A DNA stretch of 64,000 bases from Adineta vaga (Eukaryota > Rotifera), in the NCBI GenBank assembly GCA_021613535.1, contig CP075494.1:9424001-9488000 (forward strand), written 5' to 3'. This document shows positions 11,109 to 22,547 of this stretch, piece by piece. The first letter of the stretch is position 1. Each line of letters begins with the position of its first letter. The position numbers were made by a program, and so were the translations under genes. Under the pieces are notes generated by a model that had not been told where the DNA came from, searched no databases, and worked only from the letters and a program-made list of their open reading frames with translations.

Positions 11109-11690
11109 ATGGCGCCGAAAAAGATTTTAATGATCGTTGGTGATTTTGTTGAAGATTATGAAGTTATGGTTCCTTATCAAGCTTTATTGATGATTGGTCA
11201 TCAAGTGGATGTAGTGTGTCCAGATAAAAAAGCGAAAGAAACAGTAGCAACGGCTGTACATGATTTTGAACAAGAACAAACATATACAGAAAAGCGTGGT
11301 CACAACTTTACACTTAATGCTACATTTTCATCGGTTAAAGCTAGTAATTATGATGCTTTAGTAGTACCTGGTGGACGTGCACCTGAATACATTCGATTAG
11401 ATAAACGAGTTCGTGATCTTGTCCGTGAATTTGATAGTAGCAGAAAACCTATTGCAAGTATATGTCATGGTCTTCAAGTACTTGCAGCAGCTGGTGTTGT
11501 TACAGGTCGAAAAGTCACTGGTTATAAAGCAATCGGACCTGATCTTACATTAGCCGGTGCTAGTTATGTTGAAGTTGAACCAACTGAAGTTGTCGTTGAT
11601 GGAAATTTGGTGACATCACCAGCTTGGCCTGGCCATCCAAAATGGCTTGCAGAATTTGTTAAATTACTTGGCACAACAATTAATCCATAA
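11109..11690 (+). CDS. DJ-1/PfpI superfamily protein (plant/bacterial type)
   Basis: A single-exon, 193-residue protein covering one complete DJ-1/PfpI domain. Glu15 in GDFVEDYE, the motif VVPGGRAPEY at 86-95, and the nucleophile elbow SICHG with Cys119-His120 make the usual Cys/His plus Glu active site. Members are described as glyoxalase III or protein/nucleotide deglycases, or as intracellular proteases; which applies here cannot be told. The stretch HDFEQEQTYTEKRGHNFTL and the overall length resemble plant and bacterial PfpI/YhbO-type proteins more than animal PARK7, which lacks the KxGHNF-type insert. The absence of introns, in a window where most genes have them, also suggests acquisition by transfer; this is inference. 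An acceptor-like TCTGTAG ends at 11101. Confidence 0.85.
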   Translation: MAPKKILMIVGDFVEDYEVMVPYQALLMIGHQVDVVCPDKKAKETVATAVHDFEQEQTYTEKRGHNFTLNATFSSVKASNYDALVVPGGRAPEYIRLDKRVRDLVREFDSSRKPIASICHGLQVLAAAGVVTGRKVTGYKAIGPDLTLAGASYVEVEPTEVVVDGNLVTSPAWPGHPKWLAEFVKLLGTTINP

Positions 11691-11842
11691 ACTATACTAA
11701 AGTCGTCATATTTTATTTTGCATATGTCTGTACTTCTGATATTTGTATTCATATAGTCAAGCATCTAAATATATTTTTAACTTTTATTCTAGGAATGAAC
11801 AGGAGAAAAACAAACAAAAGTTCATTCTTTTACTTTCAGATC

Positions 11843-12067
11843 ATGTCAAATACTGCTAATTCGAACAACATTCCATCGGATACATCAGTAATAAAATCAG
11901 AAAATGAATTAGATGATCTTGTTTCTCAACTTCGTCAAACAATTAATCAAGGTGATTGGCTTGTACAGAACACATCAACAAAATGGGAACAAGAAAATCC
12001 CGAATTAGCTAAACAATGGCGTGAAGCAATGAAAGCGAATCAACCAAATGAAACTATTGAACAATAA
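11843..12067 (+). CDS. Small uncharacterised protein, 74 residues
   Basis: ATG at 11843, three nt behind the acceptor ACTTTCAG, to TAA at 12065-12067. I chose this start over the in-frame ATG at 11795 because that one lies upstream of the acceptor. The product has a Ser/Asn-rich start and a helical, Trp-containing end: ELDDLVSQLRQTINQ, WLVQNTSTKW, ENPELAKQWREAMKANQ. No signal peptide or membrane segment. The family is not recognised. The start lies 152 bp behind the stop of the DJ-1/PfpI gene, and both have acceptors just before the ATG, so the two could be co-transcribed and separated by trans-splicing. Confidence 0.6.
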   Translation: MSNTANSNNIPSDTSVIKSENELDDLVSQLRQTINQGDWLVQNTSTKWEQENPELAKQWREAMKANQPNETIEQ

Positions 12068-14240
12068 TAATTCTTGTGATGATCGTTTTGTCAGATTTCT
12101 TAGAGAATAAAAAAATAATTCAAGAACAATTGAAAACTGTATGAAAATGCATAGACTACTCTTGATCGAAGTATACTCCCTAGATTGAACGGATAGGGTC
12201 TAGCAAACGAGAATTCAATTCAACATATCGAATTTATTGGTAGCACGGTACATGTGATCATTTTCTTGGTCCAAAGCGATCGCTTCTATTGTGGAACTCA
12301 CATATCGTTTTTGAAGAAAAATAAATGTAAGTTTCAAGTCAAGAGATTTTTAGGACCCTCTCTCTCTCTCTCCATCCAACCTTATAAACAGGGTTCTCTG
12401 AAGACAGAATCTTATTATTAATAGATTGTCGTTGCAAATGGTCTATGTGAGTTTCACAGGTTAGTCCCTCAAGGGCTGCGCTGAATAGCTTTTTTTACAC
12501 AAAAAAGTGAAATGAGTCTCTACAGAAATTGCTCTAATGTGTTTTATTTTGTAATTGGTATGGATCAAACTCTTATTTAAATCTAAATACAGTAATATTC
12601 GTATGTAGATCGGTACAGTCTAGGGTCCAGTGAATCAACGTTCAATGAACGTTACTTGTATCTTGGTGTGATTGCAATATAAACGGCTTTTTCAAGATTT
12701 GTCTTCTCTTTTGAACCATATCTATATATTATCAACTGTTTCTTATGCACGACCGATTCATTTTCTATATGCATGCCTTGTTTGTTGCACGTGCCATAAT
12801 GAAAATGACATTATGTCATAGGTAATTCTTTAAAAATTGCAGGTAAATGGATCACTGCAGTAGAATACACTTTAGCTATAACACTTCTTTGAATTTAAAG
12901 CAAAATGACAAACTATATTACAAAGTCTACCATCTTACATTTCAAATATATCAATATACTCATTATTATGTAGGCTTCTCAGAATTAAGTAATCCTTGTT
13001 GATAGAATACGTACAAATAGATATCATCTCTTGTCTGTCTTATTATTTGCAAAAAAATGAAATGTCACAAACATAGACAAAAAAAAAGAGAAACGATACA
13101 CACATAATAAAATGAACAAAAAAGAAAAGGGAAAAGATTATAATCAACACCGTGACATACAAAGACAAAAGAAAAATCAAATAATGAATTACATTAATAC
13201 CGATGATAAATTTGGAAAGAAGACAGACATACGTACGAAGAATTAAAAATCAATACATACACATAGAAATCAAAAGGAGAAAGAAGAAAGGCTACATTCC
13301 AAAGTCAAAAAGAAGAAAACAGATGCTCATTCAGATTTGAATCGAGCAAATCATAGTAATGATACTGTTCTGTAGAGCAAAATTACAAAAAAAAACACAT
13401 GTCTAATTCGAATTCGCACATATTCTTTCAAGACGGGACAACAAATATATTCTAAACAGCACTGCTCAATGAGGTGACTATTAAAGAAAGGAAAGAAATA
13501 GACAATTTTGTACAAAAGAAAATCTGATGCGTACATCATCCAACTGTTTGATGCAATATAACAGACGACAAAAAGGAAAAGCAACACAGTCGATAGATTT
13601 TTCTTGAAAACGAAAAAGTTTGACAATAAAAATCCCTGATAAAAAAAACAAACAAAACATTTTTTTGAGGCGAAAAAAAGTAAAATGCGCACAAATATCA
13701 AGTGAAAAAAGTATGGCAAGTTGCTCATTAGATAATAAAACGAAAGTCGAAGTTTTGTTTTTCTTCTTTCAGTCCTACAAAAAAGGAAATATTATACCTG
13801 AAATATTCGTGCGCACTTGTGTACGTAGAACTTGTGTTTTTATCACTAAGACAAGAGATTCAAAAGACAACGAAAACAACAACAACATCAACAACAACAA
13901 CAAATATGTTCGAGGTCTCTACGAGGATCGTCCTGTATATTTTTATATACACATACACAAAAAAAAGGATAGAAAGAAAACTGCTAAGCAGATGAATATT
14001 TCGCTTGAATACGTAGTTTTTTTCTGTCTTTTAAAAGACATGCTGAGCAAAGCATAGCACAGAATGATCAGGATGTTTCGTTTGTTTGTTTTTTCATGCG
14101 TTTAAAACACCAGAGAAATGAAAATCAAGAGAAACAATAGATAGATAGTTGCACTATGAGCAATAGAATTCAAACAAAAATCCCTGAAGTAAAATTGAGA
14201 AAGAAAACACACAACCTGCAAATAGCAGTGGTGATAACCA
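12068..14240. other. Non-coding stretch between the small gene and the FOXO 3' end
   Basis: No convincing gene. Frames open at 13351-14057 are Phe/Lys/Asn-rich and look like A/T tracts. 12178-12625 is bounded by imperfect 15-bp inverted repeats (reported separately). A palindrome AACGTTCA-A-TGAACGTT lies at 12637-12653. The right part is probably the 3' UTR of FOXO. Confidence 0.45.
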
Positions 14241-16042
14241 CTAGAATGAACAAGCAGATGAAACAAGAGCAGCAGGTGTACTTGATGGTCGACTCATGGA
14301 ATTTGGACTTGATTGATGATTTACATCAGTATCATCAGGAGATGATGATGTAGATGTTGGTGGTGATAAAGACGAAATTTCATTTCGATTAAGTATAACA
14401 GTAACTGGATTATGGCTATTAGATCGAACACCATTTCGATGTCGTGGTGTTGTTGATGATGATTGTGATTCTATATTATCATCATCATCATCTTCAATAA
14501 TACCACCTTCTTCATCCGTCGTATAATCCATTGGTTCAGGTAAAGATTTATCATTTGTCGAATGCTGTTGCTGTTGCTGTTCTTTCTGATGTTGTTGTAA
14601 AATTCTTCGAAGGATTGTACGTGCATTTAATAGACGTTTATTATCTGCTGAAGAATTTGTTGATGAAACTGTACATTTGTCGGTTAAATAATTGGATAAT
14701 TGAGCATTGTTATTATGATTATTATTATTATTATTGTTGCTGTTGCTATGTGATTGGGATTGTTGTTGATGTTGAAGAGCAATTGCTTTTAAAACTGTTA
14801 ATGGTACACCTAATGAAAGAAGTTCTTCATAACTTTTTTCGTTTAATCCTAAAAATGGTTGTTTCGTTTTATCTTCTACATCTTCATTGATTGCTTGTGC
14901 ATTCGGTGATATTTCAATAATTGTTCGATCTTCATCTTCATCACTATTAATTTCATCTACGGCATGTGGCATCGAAACATTCAATGACATCCGTTCATTA
15001 TCATCATCGTCATCACCAAGACAAATATTTCGTTTAGGTTTCGAATGGCCATTATGATTATTATTATTGAGATCTTTCAAACGTTCTTCATCAAGCATTT
15101 GATAAAATTTAGAACGTTTTTTTGGTGGCATTTTACGTATACGTTCCATAAGATCATCAACATAACCGCCAACTGAATGTAATGCCAATCGTTGTTGTTC
15201 ATCCATTTCAATATCATTATCATTCGAAGTTATTTTTGTTAAACGTTGTGTTATATGATTAGTACCATTTTTAGAATTATAATGGTATGATGATGAAGAT
15301 GTTTCAGATGTTATTGATGAACCTGAACCTGTTCGAACAGATGATGATATTGGAGATGACTGACGATTAGTTGCTATGCCAGATTCATAACCACTCGAAG
15401 CATTGGATGTAGACTGAAATAGAGAAAAAAACGAAATGTATGTGTTGATTGCTCTTATCATTAAATCATAAAAATAATTGTGAAGATTACTATAATCGGA
15501 TCAAATTTTTGTGTTTGACATATCGAGAATAAGTTTGAAATTAAAATCTTACTTTCGATAAGAGAACTTCTTATTCTTTGTAATAAATATTTGAACTTAC
15601 CGAATCTTTCCTTGGTGGTACATATTCATCATGTTCATCATCACTTGGTCCACCATGACTTGTTGTAGATGAAAATCCACTTGAACGTCTGCGATAATTA
15701 TGATAAGCTGCTGTAAGTAAATCAATCTGTTGTTGTTGTGCACTAAGTGTTGATGAACCATTATTTTGATTAATTCTCTGTCTTACAAGATATGCTGATG
15801 GAATCGAACCATTTGGATATGAAGCACGTGGTACTTTATATCGAGGATCATTTGCATAATGATGTTGTTCATCATGAGAATTATTTGTTGATAAAAGTTT
15901 AAGTGTTTCAGGATTAAGATATGATGGCAATTTGTTATGGTGATCATTATTTGAATTAGATCGATTGATATAATTTTGAAGCTCATTAATCGCATTATTT
16001 GAATTTTGTTGATGATGATATTGTTGTTGTTGTTGTTGTTGT

Positions 16043-16077
<35 letters not shown>

Positions 16078-16400
16078 GGCTTGAGCTGCGGCTTGTACTG
16101 CAGCATGCCAAAATTTCGTCTGTGCTAATAATTTATTTTGTGCTGCTGCAGCTGCTGCTGCGGCTGACGAATATGATGGTGGTGAACTGCCACGTCTTTG
16201 TAACGATGGTGATAAACTATTTAGATCGGCATTTACACGTGTATTCATCGATGGAGGTACAGGTGGTAAATATGTAGTACGTTGTTGCTGTTGTTGTTGA
16301 TTAACCATCATTTTATTTGAATTGGATGAATGATGATGATGCCGATTACCATTGTATGATTGGGATTGTTGTCGATAAGATGAGAGAAGCCATTCCGCAT

Positions 16401-16431
<31 letters not shown>

Positions 16432-17766
16432 TTGTTGTCGTTGTTGTTGTTGTTCTTGTTGCTGCTGCTGCTGCTGCTGATGGTGATGTGGCTGCTGCTG
16501 TTTATATCTATCAGTACCAAGTGCAACTTTCTTTGGAATGGGAAGACCTGCTTCATTTGAATATGCTGACGAAGGATGTCGATGTGAAGCAGACGTCGTC
16601 TGTTGAGTTGTCGATTGTGATGATATTGTTTGTTGTTTATGTTTACTAAGCATTGCTGCTGTTGCTGCTTGAGAATTTAAAAATGCTCGATATGCTGCTG
16701 GATCAGTCACACCAGCTGACATCATTGCAGCAGCAACAGATAATTGATTAAGTGTTGACGATGATCCATTTCCATGTGCATGTTCATTAACACGTGTAGC
16801 TTTTGTTGTTGAAGTTGTCGAATGACGATGATAATTATTTGATAATGTCGATGAATTTGATTCAATATTGTGTTCAGAATTTACTGCTATAGTCGATGAG
16901 GTATTCAGATTTGAAACAGCCGCAGCTGCAGCAGCTGCTGCTGCGGCGGCACGTTTTCGTTTTAAACTATATTTTTTATAGGGTGAATTATTTTTAAAAG
17001 ATGGATTTATTGTCCAAACATATTTAACTGGACCTTTTGATAAGGATGATATAACAGGTACACGTATAAATTGATTGTGCAAAGATAAATTATGTCGAAT
17101 TGAATTCTATTGAACAAAAAAAGAAAAGAAATAAAAATAATGATAAGATGAATTTCAATTTTATGTTTGTTAAACAATTACCTTCCATCCCCAACTTGTT
17201 TTTGCATCGATTTTATCTTTAAAATATGGTACAAATTTAATAATCCATTCATAGACTTCATTTAATGTTAACCGTTTCCATGGACTACTATCAATAGCAC
17301 GTGTAATCAATTGAGCATAAGAGAGATTACCCCATGGATTACGATAAGTCTTATTGATACCGATTCCAAGTTCTTGTATAATTGATTTACCTAAACGTTT
17401 ATCATACTCAGCAAGTATATCACGTTTTTCTTTTCGATGACGTGGCCATGTATTAAAACGTAAACGATCACGATGTGTACTGTTACCGATGCCGGTTGAA
17501 TCAAGAAGTGAAGTACTTTGGGAAAAACGTCTGTGTGTTGGTCGAAGAGATGTTGTTGCTTGAGGAGCTTGATTATTTGAAGATGTGGGCGAGGGTGATC
17601 GATCTGAATATACCTGTCGATGACACATAGTGTCTGGTGGTGAGTCAACAATTAAGGATGAATAATCGCTTGCAGTTGAAGGAATATAATGATGATTCGA
17701 CATCTCTTCGTCGTTGTCATCATCGACAACAAGTGAAATATCAATTGGATGACGAGAATGATGCAT
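14241..17766 (-). CDS. FOXO: FOXO forkhead transcription factor
   Basis: Three exons: 17766-17182, 17106-15601 and 15413-14241, giving about 1,085 residues, long for FOXO (500-670). The forkhead domain spans exons 1-2: NPWGNLSYAQLITRAIDSSP, KRLTLNEVYEWIIKFVPYFKDK, then NSIRHNLSLHNQFIRVP and a WTINP end. The intron inside GWK|NSIRHN is at a FOXO-typical place. The N-terminal Akt site is present (RLRFNTWP, about 17436-17466). The second Akt site, after the domain, should read RxRxxS but reads RKRAAA within an alanine run. Long Gln runs (about 16019-16080 and 16396-16500), Asn runs and Ala runs fill the rest. FOXO carries insulin/stress signals to the nucleus and controls lifespan and antioxidant genes. 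The start is the first ATG after an in-frame stop; codon use in the repeats mixes CAA and CAG. Confidence 0.9.
16019..16080 (-). repeat. CAA/CAG (polyglutamine) tract in FOXO
   Basis: An uninterrupted run of Gln codons on the minus strand, the 5' half (on that strand) mainly CAG and the rest CAA. A second, broken run lies at 16396-16500. Such tracts vary in length between alleles. Confidence 0.85.
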
Positions 17767-19120
17767 AGTCGGCACTTCTTACTATCTGACCATTTGGCCG
17801 CCAATGACTGTTAACTTACAAAGCATCTGGAAAAAAAAATGAGAGAAAGAAATTCAACATTTTTTTTTCTCATGGGAACCATCTGGTGTGTGTATGCGCG
17901 TATATATATTGTGTGTATGCACGGATGCATAAATATATGTATTGATCGAAAAATACACTCGTTGCTATTACATAAGAAATAATATAGAAAAGAGAGTTCA
18001 ACTTCTCTGGGGTCTCTCGAAATGGATATAGTAAAAATGTCACCCTTAACTGCACTGCTGGCAGAAGAGAAGAAAAAAGGAACGAGGAAAAAAAAGTTGA
18101 CCCTTACACCTTCTATCGCTCGTTTGTGTGCATTCGTTTTTTTTTTCTTTTTCTCTCGTATTGCATGCATGGAAACGACGAGAGAGCAAAAACACAATCA
18201 CAGAGAGCGTCGTCCGATGATGCATTCCGCCAACGAGCACGCTTCTCGTTTTTTTTATGTTATGTGCTCAAGCGTACGTCAATATACATTTCTTTCTCAT
18301 ATTTTTTTATGCGCCTTGCTTACGCCGCGCGGCCGAAAACAAAAGGAAAGCACGACCTCTCTCTCTCTCCTTCTCTCATTCTTACATATACATATATATA
18401 CGCAACAAAAGTCATCACGAGATTTTTTTTTCTTGACGAGAAGAACGATAAGCCTGACCGCAAAAGTTTACAACAAGTAAAAGCAAGAAAAAAGAAGAAG
18501 AAGAAGAAGAAGAAGGAATTGAAAGAATAATGTTGCAAAAATACACCTAGGCAAATAAAAAGAAAAAAGCAAAGGAAGAAGAAACAATTGTTGAAATTAA
18601 CAAAAGTAATAGCAATAAAAGAATATATATACATATTTAAGAGCTCGTATATAACACATTTATTTTATTTAATATACATCTTTTTTTCTGTCTCTATTCA
18701 TTTATCAGCATTATCTCTGAAAAAAATAGAAAAATGATCTATATTTCAATATATTTCTGCGTAGAAATAAAGCAATAACATAGAGATTTTCTGCATTGAA
18801 CTTGTGGTAAACATTTATACACATATGTATTCTATCTAACTGATAAAAAAAGAAAAGGAAAAGTAATTTTGGACAATACTAACACCTTGTCATCAATTGC
18901 CTGATGTTTGTTTATTTTGCTCGAATGCTTGTATACATATATGTGATGCTTTATCGAAAGGGCATAATATGTGCGCAAAAGCGAAGAGAAATCATCACAT
19001 CATACATCCTATCCTAGTGCCCATAAGTACAAGGCTCTTTTTTCTCGTCGTTTTTTCTTTACTTAGTATTGTCACATTATCGTTGTCGCTTGTCGACCAA
19101 GCGCATGCACTTTTTTCTTC

Positions 19121-19156
<36 letters not shown>

Positions 19157-22100
19157 ACATTTATCGGTTGGGTGCAAGTAGATTCTTTGAGAAGAACAAA
19201 AATCTTTTTTTTTCTCTTTTTTTTTCTCGTGCATACACATACAAACTGGTAATGGAGAAAAAAATAGCTGCTGGGTGCGAAAAGCGAACAAGGTTGTCAA
19301 TATTACGTAACGATATGCGAACGCGCGTGTATGTGAACGATCGTTCTGTTTTTATTATTGACATAATATATTACGATATGAAGTATACGTACGCTCTTCT
19401 ATTTTCTTGTTTCTATAGTAAAATACATACATTGCTTTTCTTTCTTCATATATACTCTCTTACCACCCACCTATAGTATTCATGTATAGATGAATAAAAA
19501 TGACTAAGAAATCAACTGTTTCTATTGTTACTATGTAATCAACGGGTAGTTGAAGAACAGAGGAAGATCAATTTATTTTTAGATATTAAAAATTCTATGA
19601 AGCTGTACTTTAATCTCGTTTACACACATATATATATATAAATAGATATCTATCTATTTATAACTAAGTAAAAAAGAGAAAAAAACAAGAAAACAGAAGA
19701 TTTCATCTCCATCTAAACTTTATTCTTTTCAACTCATAAATTGAATACGCATATAATGGCATTAGTTTATGAAAAAAAAGAAGAGAAAAGAAAACTTTGA
19801 GCACATAAAAAACGGATGAATGAATGTCATGATTTTATATTGTTATTGAAAGAAAAAGAACTTTAGATTAGCGTAGGCAATGTATACTATATTTTACGTC
19901 TCATTAATGGAAGAAAAGAAAAACCTGATTAACAATTCAGTAACGCCCACCTATTCTTTGAACATATTATCATTACATAACAGATTAAAGTCTAACATAC
20001 ACACTATCCAAGGAGAACAAAAACATAACGTGAAGAGAATTTGAAATTTCTCTCTATACAAAAAATTAATTTCAAATATGAATAACATGTCAATGTCATC
20101 CTGACACATTCGAGGCTACTTTAAGCATTATCTTCTCGAAGATATTAAAAATCTGTTGGTAATAAACGGATCTATTTATGTATATATGTTATAACCTTCG
20201 AACTCGATCTAAAGACTTTTTCTTCTTTTTTCCATCTCGTTCAGTTTACCAAGGACATGTGATATGATATAGTTTGTTCATCTTACACAATAACAGATAG
20301 AAATACTCGGACTTCTAGTTTCACTCTTATCTAGCAAAACATACTTCATTCAACACATAATATAACAATCAATTTTATTCATTAACCATCGATGTTTTTA
20401 TCTATAAACAGAGGGACAGAAAGAGTATGCGTGAAGAAGAAAAAAATTATAACAATAAAAAAACGAAGAAGAAGAAGAATATCACATTTTTATACTTTAC
20501 GTCAATAGGTTGAATCAATATTGGATTAACACATAATAGGAAACATCTTACGCAAAACGAATAACGATCAAAACGAAGTCAACCTATCTATCTTTCTCAT
20601 CCAAAACATATGTGACCTTCATTATTTGCCTTGAATTTCTTTATCTTAACAAAAAAAAGGGAAAAAAGAAAAGAATCGTTCTTTTTTGGTCAAGATCAGA
20701 ATGATATCTTGAATTTTGAAGAATCTTATTGTTTTATATCATCTTCCCAAGGTTAAACTCTCTTTAGGCATATAAATATATATATATATACATACAGAAA
20801 ATGTAACGATGATCATTCAACCTTCAATGTGCCAGTAACATCAACAAAGCAGCTTTCAAGGTTTGAGGATACTGTTGCTACTATTCATTGTTAATACTGG
20901 TATTTTCTTCTTTTCTTGCTTTTCCATCATAGCGCAATGATGTGTGTTCAAGAACAAATATTGCTTTCTGTATTCTTTCCTATCTTCTTCTTCTTCTTTT
21001 TCCTCTCTCGTTCTCTCTCAAAAATACACAAATGTAATCATCAACGAACGCTGATAAAAAGAATGTGTATGTATATGACGCAATCGAATGTTCTCTCTCT
21101 TTCTGATTCAATCAAGAAAACGAATACACAAGGCAAAAAGAGAAAAAAAGAAGAAAAAAAAGAAAACGAGAACTTGCCGATCGAGCGCCACTCAAGGCTT
21201 TACTCTCTGTGCCTGTGTATATAATAACCTTGAACAGCTGTTCGAACTGCCCGTTGTTGTATTAAATGAGATATTACTTTTATTCTCAAAACACAGTATT
21301 CTTTCTTTTCTTTTCTTTTCTTTTTTATTTGCCACTCATACCTCGATTACATACACATTTTTCTGCTTTTTTTTCTCTCTCATGCAATCTGCTGTTCAAA
21401 TATACATTTACGAACAAGTAACCCTGAACGGACCTTGAACTATAATGATGGTAGAAAGGGACAGTATATATATATATATACGTAAAGCAGAGAACAAGAA
21501 TAAAGAGAGAGAGAGAAAAAAAGTGAACGAGCTTCATTTTTCTTCTTCAATCAATGCAAAAACAGAAGAGAAAGAAACCTGCTGTAAACAAGAAAAGAAA
21601 ATAGAACTTGTAGAAATGTAATAATAAAAAAAGAACTCCTAGAAGATTACATCATCGAGGTTAACAATACTGCTTACCTAACATTTCAATCAGGTTTTTT
21701 TGATTCATGTTTCTACAAGCATAAAATTAATGAATGAATAGAAGAAAAGAAAAACGATAAATTTTAATGTGTTATATAAAATAAGCATCAACGATGGAAT
21801 TATTTGTGAAAAAAAAGAAAAAGAAAAGAAAAATTTTTCTTTTTTTGATCTTATTCGTATTTAAAATCGTAATGAACAACAGTAACTGATCAATTTCTAT
21901 TCAAGGATATATTCTTATGTCGTTTTGATGAACGATAATTAGTAGAAGAATGATTTATTCTATGAATAGAAAAAAGAAAAGAATTTCTGTTTTCGTAATC
22001 AATGAAGATGAACAAATTACCTATTTTATTGACCATCTCTCTTGTACACTTGGAAGTTTGCTACTATGAATGATTTGTAAGATCAAGATTTACGCAACTA

Positions 22101-22547
22101 TGTTTGTTATACGTAATAGTAGTCGTTAAAGGTAAATACATTCGAATGAAAATTCAATCTGACATCAACATTAATGTGTAATGTTGTTTCTTAGAACAAC
22201 ATTGCAACTAAAAACTATATACATGTTTTAACTTAATAAAATGTCTATCGTAATTGTTTCGTCTGTCATATTTGAGATTGATAATTCTATTTTAATATAA
22301 TCAACTTTAACTATAATTTGACAGAGTAAATCTTCTTTTGCTTGATTACACTTGTCCAGAATAATAAATGATGAATCAATCCAAATCGCCATCGATTCTG
22401 CTTACGCCCCAATATTCTGTCTCAAGAGATATAAATGACTTCTTAGGATTTTATTGATGTTATCTATTTATTTAATGACTCAAAACGTTAACATCAGCAG
22501 ATGCATGTAATAAAAAAAACACAAAACATTTCGTATGTCAATAGTTT
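17767..22547. other. Long non-coding region upstream of FOXO
   Basis: About 4.8 kb without a recognisable protein. It is rich in simple sequence: pyrimidine and purine tracts, an AT repeat at 19121-19152, an AAG run near 18496-18516, a TTTTC repeat at about 21299-21325 and short AT runs near 20770 and 21467. A less AT-rich patch around 18050-18340 (with GCGCGGCCG near 18329) may hold an untranslated first exon or the FOXO promoter. The overlapping open frames at 18022-18634 and 18897-19476 are low-complexity and contradict each other by strand. The part near 22.1-22.5 kb is probably the GBE1 3' flank. Confidence 0.45.
19121..19152. repeat. AT dinucleotide repeat
   Basis: A run of about 16 TA/AT units, the longest pure dinucleotide repeat in the window. 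Confidence 0.8.

Noticed and set aside
13351-14057. Overlapping long frames on both strands (125 and 145 residues)
   Set aside because: Composition is Phe/Leu or Lys/Asn-rich from A and T tracts; the frames contradict each other and show no conserved motif.
14531-14890. Plus-strand frame of 119 residues opposite FOXO exon 3
   Set aside because: It is the antisense of Gln, Asn and Asp codon runs (Val/Leu/Tyr/Cys-rich) and not an independent gene.
17767-17775. Earlier FOXO start giving MPTMHH
   Set aside because: The codon there is GTG, with a stop (TAA) two codons further upstream; the first ATG in the open frame is at 17766.
18022-18634. Several overlapping frames of 100-150 residues on both strands
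   Set aside because: Driven by poly-T and poly-purine tracts; Phe, Lys and Arg runs only, no domain, and many alternatives in the same place.
18897-19476. Frames of about 95-135 residues around the AT repeat
   Set aside because: The IYIYIYI runs are translations of the microsatellite.
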